A DNA stretch of 37,971 nt from Promethearchaeota archaeon (GTDB lineage Archaea; Asgardarchaeota; Lokiarchaeia; Sigyniarchaeales; SOKP01). The position numbers were made by a program, and so were the translations under genes. Positions within the stretch are counted from its first letter, which is position 1. Each line of letters starts with the position of its first letter. This document shows positions 23,129 to 31,520 of this stretch, one piece after another. The stretch lies in assembly GCA_019894815.1 (NCBI GenBank), contig JAGXNU010000002.1:1-37971 (forward strand), written 5' to 3'. Under the pieces are notes generated by a model that was not told the origin of the DNA, did not search any database, and was given only the letters and a program-made list of their open reading frames with translations.

Positions 23129-24775
23129 ATACTTCAAGAGAGTTTTGTTGATTATAGAGATTACTTAGAAAAATTAAGAGATTTTATAGATCAAGGCGGA
23201 ATTAATAAGAATAATAAGGATATAAACCTAATTATAAATCAAGTAATGGAAGAATCAGCAAATTTAGCTAATGATATTGCCGAAACGGGGGAATTTCTTG
23301 AAGCTGGAGAATTTCTGTATTCGGTCGCATCCTTAATTGAAGAAATAGATAATTCAAAATCATTAAAAATACTTGAATTAGTAGATAGATATTGGGAAAA
23401 ACAAATCTCTTCTTATAAACTTCAAGCTAAATTACACGAAATCGCTGAAATTTATATTCGCTTAGCGGATTTGCATGCTGATAAATTTAAAAATCAAAAA
23501 CTCGAAAGAAAAAATATTCGTAATAGTATTAATTTTTTAAAACAAGAAAGTAAATTATTAAAGGATTTTAACGAAATAAGGAAATTAGCTCAAAATTATC
23601 AAAATATCGCAGAATTATATCTTAAAATTTTAGATTATAAACGAGCTACTCGTTATTATGCATTTGTAATTGAAGTTTCAAAAAGTCTACATTATTTTGA
23701 TTTACTAGCATATTCTTATCAACAAATTGCTTCATGTTTTCAAGAATTAGATGATTACGATCGTTCTAATAATATAATTTTAGATGGTATCGAATATTTC
23801 CTCGATTTATTTGAGGAATATGAAGAAAAAAATAATAATTTGACTGTTGCGCAATTATCTCAAGTTTTGAGAAAACTTTACAAATTAATCGATGATAACA
23901 AACAATTTGTCAATTATTCTAAGAAGGAAGCGGGAGCTTATATAAATTTGGCTGAATATTTAGAAAAAAAACCCGAAAACTTTCAGAAAATAGCTACATT
24001 TTACAGAGGCGCTGCTCTTTGTTATCAAGAAATCGATAATAATCTAATTGAATCAGCCTCCTGTTTCGTATTAGCAGGCAATTATTCCGAAAAAATTGAA
24101 GATTATAACGAATCAGCAGTTAATTTTTTTAACGCAGCTGTTACATTTAAGGAAATGAATAATTTAGATATGACCTACAAGCATTTTATAAAAGCAGCTG
24201 ATAATTATTGGAAAGATGGTAATGTTAATGATTCAACAGAGTGCTATTTAAACGCATATGATATAGCGGTTGAAGGAGATTTAGAATATAACCAATATGG
24301 ATTATTTAACCAAATTGTGCGTGGATTGAGTATTATAGCGAAAGAAGGTTTAAAAAATAAGAAATTTTATACTGCCGCTACTTTAATATTGGAAAGCATC
24401 AAATTTTATCAGAAGCTTGATACAGCAAAGGATTTTCTCCTAAAAGAAATGGTAAGGAACGTTTATAAATATTATTATAAAGCAGCAAATTTAAAAGAAA
24501 TTGGTAAGTCACACATCGTTCAATCCTACGTTTTAGCAGCTATTTCTTCGATCTTAAATGGAAGAATTGATAAAGCTCGAGAGATAATATCAAAATTAAA
24601 TTCTACTGGAAGTACTGAAAGAAAATATAAAGAATTGGTTGAAACAATGATTATTTGGATAAATCAAGGAAAACAAATTGAATTTGAGAAATTCTCTTAC
24701 CCCCTTCAACGAATTATAGAAAATTCTGAAGAAATCATGTATCTTTTGCGTCTTTTTAAAGGTTACAAAATCTAA
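23129..24775 (+). CDS. Alpha-SNAP/TPR-like helical repeat protein, probable AUA start
   Basis: 548 aa from ATA 23129. The body is a run of TPR-like helix pairs (for example LAQNYQNIAELYLKILDYKRA, YQQIASCFQELDDYDRS, ESAVNFFNAAVTFKEMNN), in the style of alpha-SNAP, the NSF adaptor of membrane fusion. Asgard genomes are known to encode such proteins. The first ATG is at 23246, but the 39 codons before it are open and encode a clean helix (ESFVDYRDYLEKLRDFID, then DINLIINQV) that continues straight into the ATG-started part. The extension reaches ATA right after a stop, with GGTTGATC as a partial ribosome site. No other start codon exists in it. The neighbouring gene, 52 bases on, is a HAD phosphatase. 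Confidence 0.78.
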   Translation: MLQESFVDYRDYLEKLRDFIDQGGINKNNKDINLIINQVMEESANLANDIAETGEFLEAGEFLYSVASLIEEIDNSKSLKILELVDRYWEKQISSYKLQAKLHEIAEIYIRLADLHADKFKNQKLERKNIRNSINFLKQESKLLKDFNEIRKLAQNYQNIAELYLKILDYKRATRYYAFVIEVSKSLHYFDLLAYSYQQIASCFQELDDYDRSNNIILDGIEYFLDLFEEYEEKNNNLTVAQLSQVLRKLYKLIDDNKQFVNYSKKEAGAYINLAEYLEKKPENFQKIATFYRGAALCYQEIDNNLIESASCFVLAGNYSEKIEDYNESAVNFFNAAVTFKEMNNLDMTYKHFIKAADNYWKDGNVNDSTECYLNAYDIAVEGDLEYNQYGLFNQIVRGLSIIAKEGLKNKKFYTAATLILESIKFYQKLDTAKDFLLKEMVRNVYKYYYKAANLKEIGKSHIVQSYVLAAISSILNGRIDKAREIISKLNSTGSTERKYKELVETMIIWINQGKQIEFEKFSYPLQRIIENSEEIMYLLRLFKGYKI

Positions 24776-24827
24776 TTCTTTTCGAATTATTTGATAATTT
24801 GGAGCAACAATTACATAGTGAATATTT

Positions 24828-25508
24828 ATGACAAACGTAAATAAAATTCTTGTTAGTTTTGATTTAGATTATACCTTAATATATAATAGTCAAGGTATTG
24901 TAAATTCATTCAATTACGCTCTAAATAAATACAATTTACCTCCGAAAAAGCCAAATGAAATTGAAAAAATGATTGGAGAACCTTTAGATCACATGTTCTC
25001 AGAGTTTTCTAGCATGGATCCAACAATTTTATCCTCAGCTTTTCGAGAGTTTTATAGTAGAAAAGGAATTTTTCAATCTCAACTAATACCAGGTGTCCAA
25101 AATATTCTTAAGATGTTAAAGAAACACAAATTCCAATTAGGAGTGATTACTTCTAAAAAGCAAGAAATAGCAGAGCAAATTATTCGATATTTAAAAATTA
25201 GAGACTATTTTGAGTATGTAATAGGAGAAACTCCTGAAAGAAAAACTTTAGGGAAGCTTGATCCATCATTAAAAGCAATAATATCTAACAAGTTTCCCGA
25301 GCATCAGGTCATTGTAGTTGGTGATCATCCAAAAGATGCAAAACTTTCCAATAATTTAGAATGCTTTTTTATTGGTGTTTTAACGGGTCATTACGGTAAA
25401 GAAGAACTCAAGAAGGAAAAGCCTAACAACTCCATAGTAGTCAATAGTGTTAATGAAATATCAATTGATCTTATTAAAAATCTCCTAAAAAAACGTAAAT
25501 TAAAATAA
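24828..25508 (+). CDS. HAD-family phosphatase, phosphoglycolate phosphatase-like
   Basis: A haloacid-dehalogenase phosphohydrolase, 226 aa, subfamily IA by its helical cap. Motif I is FDLDYTL near residue 11, with Asp nucleophile and acid. Motif II is ITSKK near 108. Motif III/IV is VVGDHPKDAKLSNN near 165-178. The cap lies between (PLDHMFSEFSSMD). Closest in layout to Gph/PpaX-type phosphatases, which remove phosphate from small molecules such as 2-phosphoglycolate or pyrophosphate, but HAD substrates cannot be read from motifs alone. GTGA lies before the ATG. It is co-directional with the alpha-SNAP-like gene and convergent with cdhE. Confidence 0.85.
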   Translation: MTNVNKILVSFDLDYTLIYNSQGIVNSFNYALNKYNLPPKKPNEIEKMIGEPLDHMFSEFSSMDPTILSSAFREFYSRKGIFQSQLIPGVQNILKMLKKHKFQLGVITSKKQEIAEQIIRYLKIRDYFEYVIGETPERKTLGKLDPSLKAIISNKFPEHQVIVVGDHPKDAKLSNNLECFFIGVLTGHYGKEELKKEKPNNSIVVNSVNEISIDLIKNLLKKRKLK

Positions 25509-25531
25509 AAAATAGAAAAAAAGATAGAGTA

Positions 25532-26989
25532 TTATTCCTTTTCCCAAGATTCGTATTCTTTCATAAATTCTTCTGGTTTCCATTGAGTATCCATGAATTT
25601 AGGAATACCAGAACTATCTCTTGGTCCTACTACAACAAAAGCATTTGCTTCATCTTCTAAAGCACCACTAATACGAGCAGCCATTCCCGGGAGAATTAAT
25701 ATTCGGTGCTTTACGTTATCAAAAGGTTTGAATTCATTTACTGCTTCTCCTATTCCACTAGCACTGAATTGACCTCCAGCAACTGCTGATTCAATACCAA
25801 TACCTTCAGTATCAGCTACTAATAACCAACAAGCAATATTAGCTCCTTGTAGATCTTGTTCAACAGGAATTTTTGTCATTCGATAATTACTTGTGACAAA
25901 AATTGGAGCCATATCTCCTGGTTCACCGACTTTATAAACACCTGGATCCACAGCTGGATATATCCTTGGATCACTATATACACTTTGCCTTAAAGTCATC
26001 AAAGCTAACAGTGCCCAAATATCATCTTTTTCTTGACCAGTATGCATTATAATAAGACTCGTTCCAATAGACTCCATGATCGCGCCCATGATTATTTCTT
26101 CAAATTGATGTCTCCACAGATCCTTTTTATCATCAACCTTAGTTTGCGCCCAATAAACTGCTGGTACACCCATAACTGGCCAACCTGCGTTCACATCTTC
26201 TTTATTAATAGCAGCTGTTCTCAATTTAATTATATTATCATAAGTTACAGCTAAATTACCAGGACCAAAGTAAGTTCCAGCATCTAATATAATTGATTTT
26301 GCTCCTAACTGTTGAAGTGTTGCACTGAGTGATACCAGTTCATCAATATTAGTTGAAACAGCAGCAACGGGTAAATTATTTTGAACTGCAAATGTTCCAA
26401 TTTGTTCCCAAGTATCCTTAGTTGCAGCATAAAGTAATGGATTTTTCTCTTTGATATCAGCAGCAGCAGCTAGAAGTATATCAGGATTTAAGCAACATAA
26501 AATAATAGGTAAATTTGATACGTCTGCTAGTTTTTTTGCAGCAAGCTTAAATTGTTCTTTATCTCCAGATACATTTCTTAATGCTATACCATTAACTTGT
26601 AAGACCTCTCCAATACGATTAATGGTTAAATCCGCTAAATATTTTACTTTTTGTTCCAAATCAGGGTCATCATCTGCAATTTCTATGAAAATTCCCGTTT
26701 CATTATAGTATGTTAATTGGTGACGCATTAAAACCTCCTCACCGCCAACTGTTACTGCTCTCTCTCCCGTGCCAATGATAACCGGTTTCTGAGGGGGAGT
26801 AATGAGTTTTATGAGTTTATTCCGTTTTTTAGCTTGCTTGGAGTCATTCATGAGGTGAGTACAGTCTTTTACATGGATCTTGCGTTCAAGCAAACCCGTA
26901 GCAAATGCCATGCACGTGTCGTAGCCACATTCCTTACAATTGGATTTATCCAATAAAGAATAAATGTCCAATGGTGATGGTCGGCCCAT
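25532..26989 (-). CDS. cdhE: Acetyl-CoA decarbonylase/synthase, gamma subunit (corrinoid Fe-S protein)
   Basis: The large subunit of the corrinoid iron-sulfur protein, 485 aa, which carries the methyl group between tetrahydropterin and the ACS active site in the Wood-Ljungdahl pathway. The N-terminal [4Fe-4S] motif is C18-x2-C21-x4-C26-x16-C43 in SNCKECGYDTCMAFATG. The TIM-barrel region follows (NGIALRNVSGD, ILDAGTYFGPG, GWPVMGVPAVYWAQ), and the C-terminal corrinoid domain contains VADTEGIGIESAVAGGQFS and ILPGMAARISG. The length is typical of archaeal CdhE. The delta, alpha, beta and epsilon subunits are absent from the window, so this gene lies apart from, or at the edge of, the complex's other genes. 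Confidence 0.95.
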   Translation of the reverse strand: MGRPSPLDIYSLLDKSNCKECGYDTCMAFATGLLERKIHVKDCTHLMNDSKQAKKRNKLIKLITPPQKPVIIGTGERAVTVGGEEVLMRHQLTYYNETGIFIEIADDDPDLEQKVKYLADLTINRIGEVLQVNGIALRNVSGDKEQFKLAAKKLADVSNLPIILCCLNPDILLAAAADIKEKNPLLYAATKDTWEQIGTFAVQNNLPVAAVSTNIDELVSLSATLQQLGAKSIILDAGTYFGPGNLAVTYDNIIKLRTAAINKEDVNAGWPVMGVPAVYWAQTKVDDKKDLWRHQFEEIIMGAIMESIGTSLIIMHTGQEKDDIWALLALMTLRQSVYSDPRIYPAVDPGVYKVGEPGDMAPIFVTSNYRMTKIPVEQDLQGANIACWLLVADTEGIGIESAVAGGQFSASGIGEAVNEFKPFDNVKHRILILPGMAARISGALEDEANAFVVVGPRDSSGIPKFMDTQWKPEEFMKEYESWEKE

Positions 26990-27376
26990 TATTTAATCAT
27001 CTCTCTCTTTAATTTGACTTTTCTTGATTTTATTATGAATATTTATGTTTAGAATTAATTATGAATTGTAATTAAAAATTTGGATTTTTACCAGAGAATT
27101 AGGGAGAAGGGCTGGAATGTTTTTTAAAAAGGAATGGAAAAACCTTTTGTGAAAAGCTTTTTAAAATGAAAACTATAGTGCAAAAGTCAAAAATTTATTT
27201 TTTTGAAAATTAGAAGAGAGAAATAGGGAGAAGAACTGCTTTTTAAAAAAGAAGGGGTAATTTTTTGCGAATGGATAAAATTTTATTTCAATCCTTCTTC
27301 CCATTCTCTCAGCGAACCATTGAAAAATACTATTTATTATTTGAAACTGGTGTTTATAAAGACAACTCATTTTTAA
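26990..27376. repeat. 387-base gap with an imperfect direct repeat
   Basis: No convincing gene. Two related units of about 50 bases, 124 bases apart, start at 27093 and 27217. Each begins AGAGAA(T/A)TAGGGAGAAG, then CTG, then TTTTTAAAAA and an A/G-rich stretch. Both are non-coding and A+T-rich with G-rich cores. An open frame on the minus strand (27173-27370) is rich in Phe and Lys and looks accidental. The function of the repeat is unknown. Confidence 0.45.
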
Positions 27377-27877
27377 TTAACACGTGATATCGCCCAAAAT
27401 CTCATTAATGAAGTATACATTTTCATCCCCAACCTCTGTGAGAAGTTGATGAGATAATGATCTTTTAAAACTCCAAATTTCAATCGTTTTCTCCAAATCT
27501 CGTAGTTTTCTGACAATTTCAATAAAATCTGAATCCCCTGAAACCAAAATTGCTTTATCATATATATCTTCACCAGCGAGCTCTACAACATCTCTGTAGA
27601 TGAAAATATCAAGCCCTTTTTGCATTTTTTTACCTTCTGCAATTATTTTTATCGGTCTCGCTTGAATTACATATCCCTGAGATGTCAAATATTTAAGGAA
27701 ACGTTTCTTCTTGGGATAAAGTTCCTCGGGAATGCCCATGTACATGAAGGCCCCTACTAGATGATCATCCCTTGTTAAAATCTCTTTAAATTTTTTATAA
27801 TCTATTCGAATTTGAAGATTTAACAAGTTATAAAATAAATTTGCGTGGTCAATGAAAATTATAGCCCTTTGTCTCAA
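27377..27877 (-). CDS. NYN-domain (LabA/DUF88-like) putative nuclease
   Basis: 166 aa of PIN-like NYN fold. The acidic catalytic set is visible: D10 with N13 (FIDHANLF), D90 (KGLDIFIY), D96, and D115/D117 in VSGDSDF. The basic segment KPKKKRFLKYL-like at 56-63 and the RPIKIIAEGKK strand fit LabA-type proteins. The family is predicted to cleave RNA with Mg2+ and often acts in RNA processing or regulation. The start is TTG at 27877, with AGGTTGAG overlapping it; no ATG is available. It lies downstream of the SWIM-domain gene on the same strand, with a 152-base gap that holds repeat copy A. Confidence 0.85.
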   Translation of the reverse strand: MRQRAIIFIDHANLFYNLLNLQIRIDYKKFKEILTRDDHLVGAFMYMGIPEELYPKKKRFLKYLTSQGYVIQARPIKIIAEGKKMQKGLDIFIYRDVVELAGEDIYDKAILVSGDSDFIEIVRKLRDLEKTIEIWSFKRSLSHQLLTEVGDENVYFINEILGDITC

Positions 27878-27940
27878 CCTATTAGAACCCCGAAGTATAT
27901 TATTTTAGACACATTTTATTCTATAGATTGATATTTAAAC

Positions 27941-27980
27941 ATGGTGGATTTTTCAAAAATTGGAGCTTTTTACAATTAAA
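27941..27980 (+). repeat. Short dispersed repeat, copy A
   Basis: Core TTTTTCAAAAATTGGAGC then TTTTTAC. Closely related to copy B at 28755-28800 and copy C at 35307-35355; A and B flank the SWIM gene in the same orientation. In copy C the same DNA lies inside the coding sequence of the 1202-aa protein, read on the opposite strand. Confidence 0.5.
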
Positions 27981-28029
27981 AAAAGATTTTTTTAAAAATA
28001 CCTCCTCGTTTAATAGATCTAACCTAAAC

Positions 28030-28668
28030 TTAACTCTTGCATTCAGAAATGTGTTTACAGACTTTTTTTCGGAATACAAATTGAGGGCATGTACATGTAA
28101 ATGAACCGTCGGCTTTCTGAGTTACTGTATAAACTTTACTTTTATCACTTGAACTGGCGATCTCCCATTGTTTTACGCCGCTTTCCTTGTCCTCCTTCTG
28201 AGGTTTAGCTGGATTTACTTGTTCTGATTTTAAATCCTTAAAAAATTCCTCGAGATCTGAAATTCCATGGTCTTTTGGGAGGATCTTTATTGGAAACTTC
28301 TCGTATTGGGAAGGGTTGTAATCAATTTGAGCAGCACCGTTTTTAAAAAACTTTTTTAATTTACAGGCGAATGGGAGTTTTTTATTTTTTTTTACATAAT
28401 CAACTAAACTCTTGCCCAGAATTTCCTTAACTTCATTTTTATCGGCGATATGAGAACCTTTATCTGTAATAACATTATACTTAATAGTTGGAAAATTTGT
28501 CTCTTCCATAATTTCCTTGTGGATAATTATATCATCTTTTTCTACTTCATAGTTCTCAATACCGCCTAACTTCATCAAGAAACCAAAACTAGAGGCGTGA
28601 ATGTGATGAAACCAATCGCCTCCTAAGTCATCATCTAATTTATTTAGATCAATTTTCATTTTAATCAT
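28030..28668 (-). CDS. SWIM zinc-finger protein
   Basis: 212 aa. The C-terminal SWIM motif is complete: C192-x-C194 (FTCTCPQFVF), then C204-x-H206 (KKVCKHI). SWIM fingers bind DNA or protein and occur in recombination and ubiquitin-related factors; archaeal examples are often small stand-alone proteins. The first 150 residues form an alpha/beta domain I do not recognise, with HHIHASSFGFLMKLGG near residue 21 and a strand-rich centre. A Pro/Lys linker (150-165) joins the two. It starts at ATG 28668, though ATG 28659 is also possible (MIKMKID). Flanked by repeat copies A and B. Confidence 0.8.
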   Translation of the reverse strand: MIKMKIDLNKLDDDLGGDWFHHIHASSFGFLMKLGGIENYEVEKDDIIIHKEIMEETNFPTIKYNVITDKGSHIADKNEVKEILGKSLVDYVKKNKKLPFACKLKKFFKNGAAQIDYNPSQYEKFPIKILPKDHGISDLEEFFKDLKSEQVNPAKPQKEDKESGVKQWEIASSSDKSKVYTVTQKADGSFTCTCPQFVFRKKVCKHISECKS

Positions 28669-28754
28669 TTTGTCATATTTTTGTCTTAAACGTTAGTAAT
28701 CGATGGATATTTTTAAATCTATATTATCTCCCATTTTTTTATAAGGATAGTAGA

Positions 28755-28800
28755 ATGTTGAATTTCTCAAAAAATTGGAGCTTTTATATCCAAATTTAAT
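28755..28800 (+). repeat. Short dispersed repeat, copy B
   Basis: AATTTCTCAAAAAATTGGAGC followed by TTTTATATCCAAATTT. It matches copy C (35307-35355) over about 42 bases with a few differences and a 2-base gap, and copy A more loosely. It lies in the divergent region before the signal peptidase gene. Read on the minus strand it gives FGYKSSNFL, close to FGVKRSNFL in the 1202-aa protein. Confidence 0.5.
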
Positions 28801-28813
28801 ATCATTTACAGCC

Positions 28814-30025
28814 ATGAAAAAATCGGATTACATTTTGATTGCAGTCACAATTTTAGTATTCACTTTTGTATTAGCACCAATCATTATCTTTAATGACTCA
28901 TTGTATATAATAAAAGGGGGCTCAATGGAGCCGAATCTTTATCATGGAGATCTAGTTATTGTAATGGATAAAGAACCAGCAGACATTCAAGCGGGATATC
29001 AAGATGGCGACATTGTCGTAATTAAGGGACCTGAGTATTATACCGATCAAGGCGCGGAACCAGATTTCTGGGATCTACTTAATAATACTCAAATCATTCA
29101 TCGAGTAATTGACAAGAAACTCATTAATGGTACGTGGTATTTTCTAACTAAAGGAGATAATACTGCCATGATTGATGGTTCTATTCGAACAATATTTAAA
29201 TCAGAAGATTATTCTATATTCGAATATAACGAATCAAATGGAGTTTACATAACAAAAGATGCTATTCTCGGGATTGTAATATTCAAAATTCCCTTCATTG
29301 GATATTTGCAAGAATATGGATTATTAATTTCTCTCTTTCTTATAATTTCAATGCTTTTATTCCAATTATTTTCTAAAAAATGGCAGTTTCAGTTATTTAG
29401 AAGCAAGAGAGGTGAAAAAAGATTGGTAAAATCCAAATCTTACTTAATTTTTTCAGGGATTTGCTTGATAGTTTTGTTTTTACAGATAATATTGATCCAA
29501 AATCCATTTTTCCTAAATATGACTAACAATTCCATGAATCCAACCCTAAGCCAAAATGATTTAGTAATCTCAACAACTAAAGATCCATCTGAGATTTTGG
29601 TTGGGGATGTTGTAATCATTAAAAGTGCCCATTATTTTTATGATAGGGGGTTCCCTCCCATACTTTGGAGTAATTTCCCCAATAATTCTTATATTATTCA
29701 CAGAGTTGTAGATAAATTGAACGTGAATGGAACATGGCATTTCATGACTAAAGGAGATAATAGTGGTTATGAAATTGATGGAATGTATAGAACGGTTTCA
29801 TCAAGTCCAGGTTATATATTATTTGAATACAATAAATCTAATATCATTTATCTTCCTCAAGAGGCAATTATCGGAGTAGTTGAGTTTAAAATCCCGTTCA
29901 TTGGATTTTGGAAGGATAATTTTCTCTTCAGTGTATCCATCATTATTTCCCTACAGGTTTTAATTATAATTTTTAAAAAGACAAACATGAAAATTGAGAT
30001 TACAATTAGAGAAACCAATAAATAA
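28814..30025 (+). CDS. Tandem signal peptidase I-like membrane protease (two catalytic units)
   Basis: 403 aa from ATG 28814 (an upstream TTG at 28775 would add 13 unrelated residues). Two homologous SEC11-type units follow one another. Unit 1: membrane helix 6-26, catalytic Ser37 in GGSMEP, IIHRVI with His96, KGDN with Asp115. Unit 2: membrane helix 209-229, Ser240 in NNSMNP, IIHRVV with His296, KGDN with Asp315. Each ends with a hydrophobic segment (167-186 and 366-387). Archaeal and ER-type signal peptidases use Ser-His-Asp in place of the bacterial Ser-Lys pair; both sets look intact. It would cleave signal peptides outside the membrane. Having both units in one chain is unusual. Confidence 0.87.
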   Translation: MKKSDYILIAVTILVFTFVLAPIIIFNDSLYIIKGGSMEPNLYHGDLVIVMDKEPADIQAGYQDGDIVVIKGPEYYTDQGAEPDFWDLLNNTQIIHRVIDKKLINGTWYFLTKGDNTAMIDGSIRTIFKSEDYSIFEYNESNGVYITKDAILGIVIFKIPFIGYLQEYGLLISLFLIISMLLFQLFSKKWQFQLFRSKRGEKRLVKSKSYLIFSGICLIVLFLQIILIQNPFFLNMTNNSMNPTLSQNDLVISTTKDPSEILVGDVVIIKSAHYFYDRGFPPILWSNFPNNSYIIHRVVDKLNVNGTWHFMTKGDNSGYEIDGMYRTVSSSPGYILFEYNKSNIIYLPQEAIIGVVEFKIPFIGFWKDNFLFSVSIIISLQVLIIIFKKTNMKIEITIRETNK

Positions 30026-30043
30026 ACAAAATGTTTATTTTTG
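30020..30043 (+). terminator. Hairpin with T-run after the signal peptidase gene
   Basis: AAATAAACA and TGTTTATTT form a perfect 9-bp stem around a 3-base loop, followed by TTG. It overlaps the stop codon of the signal peptidase gene. This fits a factor-independent terminator, though U-tracts alone often suffice in archaea. Confidence 0.5.
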
Positions 30044-30132
30044 TAAAAAAAACTGATGTTTTTTTCTAATTTACCTTAAAGTAAATCGAAATGTATTTAT
30101 GACGCCAATCATTTAAAAACACAGAAACAAAA

Positions 30133-30867
30133 ATGAAGACAGAAACAAAAAAAGACGACCGAGTCTCAAATAACAAAGACCGAGAGTCGTGCCAATCCAC
30201 TATTAATCCCACCAGCGAGTGGAAGGGAAGAACAATAGAAATTGATGACGCTGGGACGGGTGATCTCGTCGGAAATGCCTTTATAGGCTTTCGTGATACG
30301 AGCACGGGAAAGATTATTTATCAATCGGTTCCAGTTGACCTTTATAAAGAAGACGAGGATAAGAAGAAACACATTCTAGAACCGAAGAAACACATTCTTA
30401 AGGTAGTTATTAAAGCTCTTAGGATACTTAATCACAACGAGAGTGATAGAATCCTTCTATGTCGTGGTAATTGCTTTGATCTTGTAAGAGAATATTTTGA
30501 CGAGAATGAAATTTACTACGAGGCCGCCGTGGTTGAAGGAGTACTTCAGGAGGCCGTGGAAGGTAGATTCATTCAACACCTTAGAAAGTTAGGAGTAAGT
30601 TCGAAAAAACTAACAACCGAAGCAGGTTTCCAGAGATACTTTGTCTTGTTTAACTGGGTGTGCCAAGATTTTCCAAATCGGGAGCGCTACGTTAAGACGG
30701 GCTTTCCATCATGGCCAAAGAAATGGCGAAGGATCGCATTGGAGCGATACCAAAAGTCTGAGAACGGTCAGACTCAAAGAAGAGAGTTAATCAAGCGAAG
30801 AGCGAATGAAATCTATAACATCATGCTTGAGGAACCTATTTCCGCAAGAAACACTAAAAGTAGATAA
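30133..30867 (+). CDS. Putative RNase H-fold protein, compositionally distinct
   Basis: 244 aa. Residues 35-53 (IEIDDAGTGDLVGNAF) resemble the first strand of RNase HII-type folds (DEAGRGPLVG), and further acidic residues lie at E135 and E139 (VVEGVLQE), so an RNase H-like nuclease is plausible but unproven. The C-terminal third is very basic with many Arg and Trp (PSWPKKWRRIALERY), consistent with nucleic-acid binding. The gene is G+C-richer than its surroundings: 26 of 60 bases in 30541-30600, with more CG-containing codons, which suggests later acquisition. A 15-base direct repeat (30363-30377 and 30384-30398) encodes a doubled KKHIL. It is isolated from its neighbours. Confidence 0.65.
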   Translation: MKTETKKDDRVSNNKDRESCQSTINPTSEWKGRTIEIDDAGTGDLVGNAFIGFRDTSTGKIIYQSVPVDLYKEDEDKKKHILEPKKHILKVVIKALRILNHNESDRILLCRGNCFDLVREYFDENEIYYEAAVVEGVLQEAVEGRFIQHLRKLGVSSKKLTTEAGFQRYFVLFNWVCQDFPNRERYVKTGFPSWPKKWRRIALERYQKSENGQTQRRELIKRRANEIYNIMLEEPISARNTKSR

Positions 30868-31200
30868 GATTTTTAGTATTTAGAGAATAAAACTGTATTA
30901 ATGTTAGAAAAGCAGAATCTTAAACTTAATTGTAATTAAATTTGCTACATTCTACTTATACTACAAAAATACCTGCTTATTAGACACTCGAAGCTTTTTT
31001 TATAGTTATTTTATTCTTATCTTTTTTTTATTATATAAAGTTATATAGACCAATTTTGATAAAACTAAAGAAAATATTAGTATTATCAGCATTAGAAAAG
31101 CCATATTTACTATTAATGCTGAATCAAGGGATAACCTTTTCTTAGAAAAGAGTTGAAATCCATTTTTATTTATTAAATTATTTATTAGTTAATAAGGAAT
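30868..31200. other. 333-base gap, possible very short membrane ORF
   Basis: No convincing gene. On the minus strand a frame (ATG 31104 to the stop at 31009) would give a 32-aa hydrophobic peptide with a KKKIRIK tail, and the frame stays open further upstream; there is no ribosome site, and A+T-rich DNA often gives such peptides. An inverted repeat TCAGCATTA-N19-TAATGCTGA lies at 31086-31122. Confidence 0.3.
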
Positions 31201-31437
31201 TTAGTCGTAATCCTTTATGAACTGAACTTCTTTGCCAACTTTTTTAAGGTACCCTAAATAGCACGCTTGATTAAAATGGGCATAAAATTTTTGTTCAATT
31301 ATATCTTCTTCTTCAGCAAATTCTTTAAAATCAGAAAGAGACATTTTCCCATCTACGCTATAAGTTTTAGCGATTCTAATTAAGGTCTTTACGTTATTAT
31401 TTAGATAAATTTTTCTTTCTGTCATTTTTGAGTTCAT
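31201..31437 (-). CDS. Small unknown protein, 78 aa
   Basis: A short charged helical protein (MNSKMTERKIYLNNNVKTL at the start, FAEEEDIIEQKFYAHFNQACYLGYLKKVG near the end). The last part, a helix followed by a GYLKKVGKEVQFI strand, could be a mini winged-helix, but this is weak. One cysteine (C59). It lies between the G+C-richer RNase H-like gene and a small membrane peptide gene on the same strand. I do not recognise a family. The start could also be the ATG four codons in (MTERK). Confidence 0.6.
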   Translation of the reverse strand: MNSKMTERKIYLNNNVKTLIRIAKTYSVDGKMSLSDFKEFAEEEDIIEQKFYAHFNQACYLGYLKKVGKEVQFIKDYD

Positions 31438-31520
31438 CTTTGATAATAATTATTTTAATATAGAAGTTTTGAATTTCAATTTATCAAATCCTATTCTATC
31501 GAGTAAGAAGTTCTTTTTCG

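Noticed and set aside
26033..26708. Open frames on the strand opposite cdhE
   Set aside because: Antisense shadows of a strongly coding gene.
27173..27370. Minus-strand 65-aa open frame in the gap before cdhE
   Set aside because: Composition (runs of Phe, Lys, Asn) fits random A+T-rich DNA, and there is no start signal.
31009..31104. 32-aa hydrophobic minus-strand peptide with KKKIRIK tail
   Set aside because: No ribosome site; such peptides arise often by chance in A+T-rich DNA. Kept only as a note on the gap.
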